Shown: positions 24,878 to 46,901 of the stretch, one piece after another
How positions within the stretch are numbered: the first letter of the stretch is position 1
Layout: each line of letters begins with the position of its first letter
From: Ephydatia muelleri
Lineage: Eukaryota; Porifera; Demospongiae; Spongillida; Spongillidae
Direction: 5' to 3'
Length of the DNA stretch: 64,000 bases
Assembly: GCA_013339895.1 (NCBI GenBank)
Contig: JABACO010000002.1
Location: 1,726,589-1,790,588, forward strand
Notes under the pieces: generated by a model
What the model was told of the DNA's origin: nothing
The model's input: only the letters and a program-made list of their open reading frames with translations
Database searches by the model: none
Position numbers and translations under genes: made by a program

Positions 24878-25943
24878 AGAACTACAACACCTTATAGTGG
24901 TAATTGGGGGGGGGGGGGGGGGGGGGGGGGAAGGAATGTGTGTCCATAACAAGACCGTATTTACAAGTATTTGGTCAAAACTGTTTAGCATAACACAAGT
25001 CCATTTAAATTACTAGAGATCTGATGGGTTCTAAATGTATGTTATAAACTTATTCACGGGCAACAGAGCAATATTGCGTCGCAGGTGCTATACTAAAGCC
25101 ACAGTTTATCTAAACAGTTAACATTTTTTAGTCAAAAAACACATTGATCAGTCATATAGTGTATGTTGTTTGCTTACTACTTTTTCCTGCATCGCGCAAC
25201 ACTTTTTGTTTGCACAACATGTGCACCGTAATGATTGGCTTTGCCCGCGAAAGAGTTAAAGTGGAGCGTGCCAAAACAAACATTAGCTGTAATATTGCCT
25301 TCCTCTCCATTGGAGTCAGCCTAGTTGCTCTTTAAGTGTTGGCCAAGCCTAAGGCAACACAGAACAAGGTGTGAAAACATTCACACATTCTCCTTGCAGT
25401 ATGAGTGTAGGAGGGAAGGTGTCATGCTATTCAGTTGTAGATTATATACTGACATACTACTATCATTGATTGTATGTAGCAGAACTACAACACCTTATAA
25501 TGGTCATTGAAGGGGGGGTAAAGGAATGTGTCTCCGTATCAAGACGTACATATATACATGTATTACAACTGATTAATGTAACACAAGTCCATTACTAGAG
25601 ATCTGATGGGTTCTACATGTATGTTATTAAAGCAGAGTGTGCCAAAAGAACCATGAGCTATAATTTTACCTTACCTTCCTGATTGGAGTCAGCCCAGTTG
25701 CTCTTTAAGTCTTGGCCAAGCCTAAGGCACCACACTGCTGTGTAAGCATGTACCAGTATGCCATAGGGAGTCCTACACTTAATGGCCAAACATGAATGAT
25801 ACAATGTGCTTTTGTGGTCAACGTGAGAACAAGGTGTGAAAACATTCACACATTCATCCTTGCAGCATGAGTGTAGGAGGAAAGGTGTCATGCTATTCAG
25901 TTGTAGATTATATAGTGACATACTACTATCATTGATAGTATGT
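24878..25943. repeat. Tandem duplication inside beta intron 13, unit 1
   Basis: Two diverged copies of one intron segment, 24878-25480 and 25481-25943. Both start AGAACTACAACACCTTATA, then have a G run, TAACACAAGTCCATT, CTAGAGATCTGATGGGTTCT, TTGGCCAAGCCTAAGGCA and AAGGTGTGAAAACATTCACA. Both end TGACATACTACTATCATTGA. The same two-copy structure is in unit 2 (50275-51359), so the duplication is older than the split between the units. Confidence 0.85.
24906..24930 (+). repeat. Poly-G run, 25 G, beta intron 13
   Basis: An uninterrupted 25-G tract just after the exon 13 donor; unit 2 has 24 G at 50303-50326. The second copy of the duplicated segment has only 7 G here (25512-25518), against 27 G in unit 2. 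Confidence 0.95.
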
Positions 25944-26214
25944 GGCCACTGGTAAAAAACTGCTTGAGCAGCAGTGTGTATGGGACACATCGTTATGTAT
26001 TTCTATGTGCAATATTACTATCTGTAGAAAGGGTCTTTGCCAACAGTTACACGCAATGCAGGTCAAATTGGTCTTTTCCTCCTCCCCAGACTCGAAAGTG
26101 ATGGGATCACATGCTCCGGTGTCCAAATCGAGCAGACCGTCAATTCACAGTGCAGGTGCAGCTGGCATCGTGCGCCAACAATCAGACCATGCAGTAGGTT
26201 CAAAATAGAAATCG

Positions 26215-26480
26215 TACACCCTCTATGGTCGACAATAAATGGTGTCCAGGTTGGGTGTTTGGAAATATGACGTTTTGGTATCTGGAAATATGTCCCAGGG
26301 GAGGTGGTGGTGGTATAAATGCCTGTCCCGGGGGGGAGGGGATGTACTTGTCCAGGGGGAGGTGTGAACAAATAGAAGCTTGTCCAGTGGGTATTTAGAC
26401 GTGGGGGGTGGGGGCGGGGGGTTCCGTTTGCGATTATTATCATCCGTAGGGGCGTATGTTTCAATAATGGTAGCAATTAC
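26215..26480 (+). repeat. G-rich intronic repeat, first copy (beta intron 14)
   Basis: Starts CTATGGTCGACAATAAATGG and continues with TGTCCAGG, AAATATGTCCC, GCCTGTCCCGGGGGG and GGTGTGAACAAATAG blocks, ending with CATCCGTAG and ATGTTTCAAT. A diverged relative with the same order of blocks lies in the next intron at 27030-27365. Confidence 0.7.
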
Positions 26481-26606
26481 ATTGCTCAGAAAATAAAGCA
26501 GGTCCGAGGTCCCATTGTATTGAGCTATCAATCACACACGCACACAAAAACACACAGATACAACATACAGAGACATCACTCCACATACACAATCCACATA
26601 ATTATT

Positions 26607-26607
<1 letters not shown>

Positions 26608-26668
<61 letters not shown>

Positions 26669-26682
26669 CACACACACAACAC
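26608..26682. repeat. (CA)n microsatellite in beta intron 14, unit 1
   Basis: A CA run with two CAAACA interruptions shortly upstream of the exon 15 acceptor. The unit 2 counterpart at about 52013-52066 is shorter. Confidence 0.92.
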
Positions 26683-27029
26683 ATGATAAAATATGCACTT
26701 ACTTTCACGTCTCCTCTCCGTGTCTACAGAATTCCCGTTCGGGTCGTTGGCTTCGGCACATTTACAATCAACGTTCAACCCATCTGCAGCTGCGGATGCG
26801 AAAGCTCTGGAACAGTAAGTATGCGGCCTGCGCGCGCTCGTGCACGCTCATGCACTTGACAGCGGTACACATGTAGGCCTATTGTTACTGTAGGCGGGAA
26901 CCTTTTTTTTCGACAGCCGCAGATCGCATAAGGTAGCTAGCTATGAGAAATAATTCCAGAACAAATAAATATATACACAAAGCACAACATACGTAAACAC
27001 CAGGTTCTATTCCATTACAAAATTGTACA

Positions 27030-27107
27030 ACCCTATGGATGACAATAATGGTGTCCAGGGGCATGTTGGAAAATATGTCCCGGGGAGTGGTTGTGTACAT
27101 ACCTGTC

Positions 27108-27147
<40 letters not shown>

Positions 27148-27365
27148 GGGGGGGGAGGGGTTAGCAAGCTTGACCAGGGAGGTGTAACCAAATAGGCAGG
27201 CTGGTATTTAACTTCTGCCTCGGGAGGAAGGGGGGGAGGGGGTTGACGATTTATAACAGCAGATGCTTGTCCAGGGGGTGTTTAATATATTGACCTGGGG
27301 AAGGGGGTGGGGTGGGTGGGTACCTTGCCCAATGCCATCCGTAGATATGTATGGTTCAATGATGG
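27030..27365 (+). repeat. G-rich intronic repeat, second copy, with 37-G run (beta intron 15)
   Basis: A relative of 26215-26480: CTATGGATGACAATAATGG, TGTCCAGG, AAATATGTCCCGGGG, ACCTGTCCCGGG, GGTGTAACCAAATAG, CATCCGTAG, ATGGTTCAAT. It contains an uninterrupted G run at 27110-27146. Unit 2 has a 60-G run at the same place (52499-52558). Confidence 0.8.
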
Positions 27366-28006
27366 AATAGCCCCAGGTGTTACCAAATGGAAGGCATGGT
27401 TTTTTAGGCTTGAAATTAATCTTATTCATTGGCATTACTAATTTTATTAGATGGCCCCTGCATAATCAACGTCTTCAACTATCACAGTTATTCCTGCTTA
27501 AATTTAGAGCTCATTAATTTTAATAAGATATGATATGCAGTGGAACAGCATTGATAGGTTCAATAGTAAGTTATTAATTATTAATTTCAAATTTGTTCAG
27601 GTTATACATTTATTGCACATTAATTTTTCTAACAAGTACACTGTAAAATCCTACATTTGTTTTGTAATTAAGGATCGCTAGTTAATAGAAACAAAAATCA
27701 TTTTAAGTGTTGTGGTTGTTAGCGGTTTCAGATTTGATTGGTTGTTTTGAAAACCCAATTCATATTGAATAATTTATTTCAGGTTAATGTGTTGTTTATA
27801 AATCCTTCAATTAATTACAAAGTTGTCGTACATTATTAAGCATTTGACTTTATCTTACATCATTGCATTTAATAACACAGCTCGTATTAGAAAGCATGCT
27901 GTAGCCTACATTTGTGAACACCTGACGATATGCACAATAAGGAATATAATTGCGCATTTTAAATAAAGGTGGGTAGCAACTAGTACTAAATTCACCGTAC
28001 CCTCAG
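27366..28006 (+). other. Beta intron 15 remainder, AT-rich, no feature
   Basis: AT-rich intronic DNA ending in the acceptor CCGTACCCTCAG before exon 16. No coding frame or repeat recognised. Confidence 0.7.
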
Positions 28007-29824
28007 GCTACAAATAGCACCAGCTGCACCAATGGTAATGGTATCCTCTCATGCGGTGTGTGCAAGTGCAACCCTGGAAGGTGGGTGTGCGTTAATTGGG
28101 TTACGCAGCGCATACATGTGACTTACATATCTACCCCAAATAAACAATAGATTTGGAACTCTGTGCCAATGCAACAGTCAAGGCGTCGGCCAAGGGTCCA
28201 GCACAAGCTGTCCGTAAGTAATTAATAACTGGTCAGATTGGATTCAAATGGTTGGTAGTTCTACATCTGATCAGTCAGGTCGCAAGACTAAAATAAAATA
28301 TAAGTTGTTTTCTATTGTTGATTATATACTCCTTGTAGGAATCTTATGTACCTCGTCTGTGTGTGCATTGGCATGTGTGTGTGTATTGTTTATGTGTGTG
28401 TATGTGTGCCCTGTTTAGTTCTGTAGAAGTAATTTAATGTGCACATGTAGCTATCACTTGTAGTAAAAGTCTAGATTTTTATTCTGGTGGTTTCTGCATT
28501 ACCAGGACTGGTCCAAACCAAATGCAGTGCTCAGGACAGAGTCGAGGGACATGTGTGTGTGGCAAGTGTGAGTGTGCCACTTTCCAGGTGAGCATTAATA
28601 AGGGCCGAGGAAGGGGATTGTACTCCAATATATGTGTTTGTGTGTGTTGTTGGATGGGGATGGTGAGCATTATATGGGAATAGGGTGTGGCCATGGTGAT
28701 AACATTTGATTGTTTTTCTTGATGTGAGATGGAGGGATGTGGCCTTGGAGATCATCCCTGTTATGTGTTATGTGTAAGACTAGATGTTGGCATAGCAATC
28801 TAGCATGAATGGAAAGCATGAATTTGTTAATTCATTCTTCAGCTAATTGCGTATGGGAAATTCAGAGATGTAATTTTCAACAAATGACATGCAATATTTT
28901 ATAACATGAAACATGTCTGAACATCAGCGTATCTTTCACATGCCAGCACTCAGCACTCACTGCCTTCCAAAGCAATCCACAACTAACATCCCATAAAAGT
29001 GCCCCGTTTTGTATTCATTTCCTAGTACAGAAAATGGCTTTGAATATTAATATTCCATCTGTTAAGAGTACTATTATGATCTGAAAATACGATGCAACAA
29101 TGTCACATGGCTGTTTGGTGTTGTAATGCTTTGTTCCTCGCTGATTCAGGACTCACGGTTCGGGACCACCCCTATCTTATTGGCTCAGCATGTGAATGCG
29201 ATAACTCTCGCTGTGACACGACCAACGGCCAGCTGTCGGAGAGGGCCAACCGCGGGTGGGGGTATTGTGTCAGTGTGGAGTGGGTGCCAGTGTCTGGGAT
29301 CGTACTACGGAAGTGCCTGCCAGTGTTCCAACACTCTGTGCGTGGGATCCCAATGACAGCCAGGTAGAAGAGATGGGCTGTGAGGAGGAAGGGGGAGGAG
29401 GAGGGGGGGATGAGGAGGGGAACGAGGGACCATGAATTCATTTTGTTTTATTCCATCTTTGGAGTTTGAAGATTGTGGAGGGAAAAAGATTTTAGGATAA
29501 GAAAAAAAGACTGTCTGTAATACTGCTGTGTTTTTGACTATCATTAAAACTGATGGTAAAATAATTGAAATTTTCTGTGACAAACATGTGCATAGTGACT
29601 CCTCTTTGATCCTAAATGGTTGCCACACCTCATTGTACATATGTATATCAATAATGATTGTCCTTTTTAATACAAACAATGTTGAATCAAATAAGCTAGT
29701 GCTTGGTTTTCACTACAGATATGCAAAATGTATCACATTGCTAGGGGTGCTACAAAACCATGTGTTGCAAGAAATGAATTTTAATATTATTGAGCGCTAC
29801 ATGTTTCAGTAGATTAAAAAATGA

Positions 29825-30824
29825 NNNNNNNNNNNNNNNNNNNNNNNNNNNNNNNNNNNNNNNNNNNNNNNNNNNNNNNNNNNNNNNNNNNNNNNNNNNN
29901 NNNNNNNNNNNNNNNNNNNNNNNNNNNNNNNNNNNNNNNNNNNNNNNNNNNNNNNNNNNNNNNNNNNNNNNNNNNNNNNNNNNNNNNNNNNNNNNNNNNN
30001 NNNNNNNNNNNNNNNNNNNNNNNNNNNNNNNNNNNNNNNNNNNNNNNNNNNNNNNNNNNNNNNNNNNNNNNNNNNNNNNNNNNNNNNNNNNNNNNNNNNN
30101 NNNNNNNNNNNNNNNNNNNNNNNNNNNNNNNNNNNNNNNNNNNNNNNNNNNNNNNNNNNNNNNNNNNNNNNNNNNNNNNNNNNNNNNNNNNNNNNNNNNN
30201 NNNNNNNNNNNNNNNNNNNNNNNNNNNNNNNNNNNNNNNNNNNNNNNNNNNNNNNNNNNNNNNNNNNNNNNNNNNNNNNNNNNNNNNNNNNNNNNNNNNN
30301 NNNNNNNNNNNNNNNNNNNNNNNNNNNNNNNNNNNNNNNNNNNNNNNNNNNNNNNNNNNNNNNNNNNNNNNNNNNNNNNNNNNNNNNNNNNNNNNNNNNN
30401 NNNNNNNNNNNNNNNNNNNNNNNNNNNNNNNNNNNNNNNNNNNNNNNNNNNNNNNNNNNNNNNNNNNNNNNNNNNNNNNNNNNNNNNNNNNNNNNNNNNN
30501 NNNNNNNNNNNNNNNNNNNNNNNNNNNNNNNNNNNNNNNNNNNNNNNNNNNNNNNNNNNNNNNNNNNNNNNNNNNNNNNNNNNNNNNNNNNNNNNNNNNN
30601 NNNNNNNNNNNNNNNNNNNNNNNNNNNNNNNNNNNNNNNNNNNNNNNNNNNNNNNNNNNNNNNNNNNNNNNNNNNNNNNNNNNNNNNNNNNNNNNNNNNN
30701 NNNNNNNNNNNNNNNNNNNNNNNNNNNNNNNNNNNNNNNNNNNNNNNNNNNNNNNNNNNNNNNNNNNNNNNNNNNNNNNNNNNNNNNNNNNNNNNNNNNN
30801 NNNNNNNNNNNNNNNNNNNNNNNN
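29825..30824. other. Assembly gap, exactly 1,000 N
   Basis: The round length shows an arbitrary gap size rather than a measured one. Left of it is integrin beta intron 19. Right of it is the C-terminal part of a retroelement in the other orientation, so the gap joins two contigs whose true distance and even adjacency are unknown. Confidence 0.99.
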
Positions 30825-32072
30825 GCAGGAGTGAGTGGGGAGGTAACAGTAATGCCCCTTCCCAAGCATCGACTAGCACATCAGCTGGACAGGAATTACG
30901 CTGGACTCTCGAAAGGCCTTGACCAACCTCTACTCTTACAGATAGGTGAGCACGGCGACAAAACTCTGCAAAGATGTTTCGCAGGCGATTGTGTCTGATG
31001 ACAACATCCCCACCATGTCTGCATGATGTCCAAGAGGATCCAAAGTGATATTGGGGCAGAATGGGCTCACTGATTGTATAGAAGAATTCATACCTAGCCA
31101 CCACATCACTGCAATTTGGAACTCAGCCGGATCAAGCTGCAAGCCCAATCCTAATGAGGGGACAACCGAAAGCCACAAACTAGCATGAGGAACAGAGGCA
31201 GAGAGAAGTCGCGCCTTATTGGCAGGAGAGGAAGTCATCACGATAGACTGAAAAAGATGATAATCCAACTTCTTGCACAAGGCATGCTGGGAGAGAGGAT
31301 CGAGAGGACAAAACAGACTCCACTGTGATGGCCTCTGTAGGGGACACAAAAAAGCATTGAGCTTCGAAATAGCACTCAACAAATGGCAATTACTGGTACT
31401 ATCAAAACCTGAAGAAGACAAAGATGAGATGAAGGCAGCACATGAGTGGTAAGATAAAGAACGAAAGCCAAGTCCTCCAAAGCTGAGGCTGCTTCCAGTG
31501 ATCATCTGGGATGTCAGCTGCTATGCAGGTAGACCTCCACATCAAAGAACTTCAGGGACTCACATGAGAGGCTAGGAGGAGTGGTTCTGGCTAAATGCAC
31601 TAATTTACAATAACTACATGCAGTGTCTTTGGGGAAGATCTCAAGACAGCTCCAATGTCAAAACTTGAATCAAGTGAAATAGAGCCTGAATGATCACTTG
31701 GGATGATGGGAATTTCAGATGCTGGATTCTTAGCCTTCAATAACTGCCAAGATGTATCATTGTTATAGGTGGAATGCCACTAGACAGCAGGGTCTGGCAA
31801 GCTTTCCCCAACATTCCGCATCTGCCAAAGGATACAGCCATGTCAACTGGTTTGCCTGGAGCGTTCAGATTCTTAACAGGTGCATCCCTCAACTTATTAG
31901 CCTGACCTTTAGCCAAATTCCAAACACAAATCAAGTCATTGTTGGCCCACAGGTTGCACAGAAAATCTATTGGCTGCAGCTTTTCGTGGTGCCCACCACG
32001 CTTATCAATATTGTTATGTATTTGTATATGAAGCACAGGGATACACAAATACATGAATACATGTCTAATCAT
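30825..32072 (-). pseudogene. Retroelement copy with broken frames, right of the gap
   Basis: Minus-strand remnant of the same family. The N-terminal part (32072-31737) has QPIDFLCNLW, WNLAKGQANKLRDAP and VSFGRCGMLGKAC. A short DIGAVLR piece lies near 31660. From 31505 it reads GFRSLSYHSCAAF, ARLLSASVPHASLWLSV and AVMWWLGMN, then DPLGHH, after which the frame shifts. The RHNRLRN and PADVLVDAW motifs are in another frame (31104 onward). The reverse transcriptase core (RPIAV to YxDD) is absent between the two parts, and the extreme C terminus is lost in the gap. Confidence 0.8.
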
Positions 32073-32113
32073 TATTCAACATAGAAGGCATACATACAGA
32101 AGAGGTTTTACAG

Positions 32114-32825
32114 TCAGGTTAACCTAGACAGGATGGCTCTGCAATATAAATAAATCAATAAATAATAATAACAATAATTATAATTATAAACATTATAATA
32201 ATGCCATGCTGCAGGTGCAATAGTGCAAATGCTTGCTGTACATTCATGTGAATGCGTTTGAATGGGGCGAGTTGTGTACAAGTTGTCATGCAGGAAAACA
32301 CGGTCGCTGTGGAAACTCCTCAATCGCCACAGCTTCGCAGCCTCCCCCCTCCTCGCTAGCTCAGCCTCACCCGTTCTCCCCCGCGGCTTCACAGACCTGA
32401 CCGCTGTGCCACAGTCGTCTTCTTTTATAGTTTTGGACAGGTCCCCACCTCCCGCTACGTTGTACACAGGTAATACCCCCCCCACTCCCAGCTGCTTTCG
32501 GTGTTCGTTGAAGTCACAGCCCGCTACTGTACCGTAATCCAACTGGAATGCCCCAGTCTAATTTCATTGCTAGCCACATGCAGCTGCCGCACATGTCATT
32601 AACCTCAAGACACCCCCAATCATTGGATCAAACCGTTGTGAGACCTTAGTCACCCTACCCCCTCCGCACACACACTTTTAGCAGAGATAATATATATATT
32701 ATCTCTGCTTCTGCTTTTAGCACCTGCATGAGGAACATCATAACTCACAGCCACCACCTCATGCAGTAACTCAAATGCTACTACACAAGCTCAAAACTCT
32801 TCACGGGATAATATAACCACCAGAT
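32114..32825 (-). mobile_element. Retroelement 5' region adjoining integrin unit 2
   Basis: Continuous with the retroelement to its left and homologous to 5866-6508, and inverted to 62035-62717. The minus strand has a frame with RSFHSDRVFLHDNLY and ECTASICTIAPAA that is also recognisable at 62394-62684, so it might be a short leader exon or ORF of the element. This is unproven. The match between the two integrin units begins inside this element, at about 32172 here and 5866 in unit 1. Confidence 0.55.
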
Positions 32826-33771
32826 CTGACTTGAGGTCTTAGTTATAAAATCTTCCAGAAATTATAAATTGAGCTGTTATTGTTATTTGCGTCAAATTAT
32901 TTAATTAGCGTTAACGAATACTAATTGATTATTCCAAATGATGTCTGGGAACGAGCAAGGTGTTACAAGTTGTACGCCATATATGGCATTGACCGCCATT
33001 GTTAATAGCAATCATTGAATCATCTGAACATTATTATACAAATCCTCCAGGAATCGACAGGTTTAGGGTAAAAAAAAAGGTTTACACCACAGTAAAATGC
33101 ATTGATGTATAGTGGACAGAATCTGTTGCCGCAAGTGAAAAATCCAACATGAATCAAGATTTATAGCACTGTATTTTGGTTGCATGTCTACGAAAAGCAC
33201 TATTTTGCCTCCAGGAACCAAAACTTTAAATACAAAGGGAGTATTTTATTTTTAATCCCAATGACACAGGATACTGAGCAACATGATTCCGTTGCCGCAA
33301 GTGAAGTATCATATTGGACTAGTTAGTAATTATCAAGTATAGGCTTTCCTGTACATTATCAACAGCCTATTCTAGAAAAACGGATCACGGATAATTCATC
33401 GTATTTTGTCTGTCTAAATATATGCACAACAAAAATCTTGCGATGAAATCTCAGAAACAAACAAAAAATTTACTGTTACAACTTTGGTGACCGCTAATTT
33501 CTCTATATGGTTAATGCATAATGAAAGCTAGTACTTAGGTGGACTTCGCTAGAACTATGCGTGCATGAAAAAACAACACACAAAAGGTACGTGTGGTCTA
33601 GCATGCTACTACTTATTGGTGCATGACACATTAATTATTACAGAATGTAAGAAATGAGGAAATCAACTGTACTGAATAAGTGACGCATTTTCTCCACACC
33701 TGTTCATCTAATAAGTTGCAATTGTTACAATATTGGAAAGAAAAACTTGCATATTGTCACATGCAGCAGTC
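32826..33771 (-). other. 3' flank / probable 3' UTR of integrin alpha, unit 2
   Basis: Counterpart of 6509-7432 with scattered substitutions and small indels, including both GTTGCCGCAAGTGAA copies. No coding sequence seen. Confidence 0.4.
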
Positions 33772-46477
<12,706 letters not shown>

Positions 46478-46654
46478 GTTGTTTGCGACTATCCACGCAG
46501 CCGGCTAGCAGTATCTTATAGCAGGCTATACGAACGAGCGCTGGGAATGCAATTGAGATCTATTGCTTACGGAAAAAAGTTTTATCTAATTAAGCCTTTA
46601 GGCGAGTTTGATGATTTGTTTGTACTCCGGTGCAAAGGGTCGTTACATCTAGCG
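46478..46654. promoter_or_regulatory. Shared bidirectional promoter of integrin alpha and beta, unit 2
   Basis: 177 bp between the two start codons, as in unit 1. No TATA box or CpG-dense stretch is evident. Co-expression of the two subunits from this interval is an inference from the spacing. Confidence 0.75.
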
Positions 46655-46866
46655 ATGATAACTCGCGATCAGCTGCAGTGGGTTCTGTTAGTGCTGGCAT
46701 GTCTATGCGACCTCGACAGTGGTGAGTGATTCCACGCGCTTTTTGATCGCACTTAAAATTGACTACCTGTATCTGGCGTGAAGACAACCCATGAATGTGC
46801 ATGTGTGATTGTGTTATGTGTGTTGTGTGTGTGTATCAGTGCGAGTGTGTGTAGGCGTGCGTGTGC

Positions 46867-46901
<35 letters not shown>

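Larger units (their letters stand above)
21297..29824 (+). pseudogene. Integrin beta subunit, unit 1: frameshifted and truncated by the gap
   Basis: Exons 1-19 of the gene found complete in unit 2: 21297-21363, 21564-21643, 21721-21822, 21965-22025, 22531-22662, 22962-23058, 23115-23187, 23567-23656, 23920-24000, 24123-24215, 24270-24365, 24571-24666, 24785-24867, 26090-26193, 26730-26814, 28007-28080, 28151-28213, 28506-28587, 29150-29363. Signal peptide, PSI, betaI with DLSYS and the first EGF modules are all readable. Exon 14 lacks one T (near 26145, GTCAATTCACAG against GTCAATTTCACAG in unit 2), which shifts the frame. Exon 19 is 214 nt instead of 204 and has several small indels that destroy its cysteine pattern. 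The last five exons fall in or beyond the gap. Whether this is a true pseudogene or poor sequence at a contig end cannot be told from sequence alone; the exon 19 damage looks like sequencing error. Confidence 0.85.

Noticed and set aside
29750..31104. Open frames of more than 330 codons spanning the N run
   Set aside because: The length comes entirely from unknown bases in the assembly gap.
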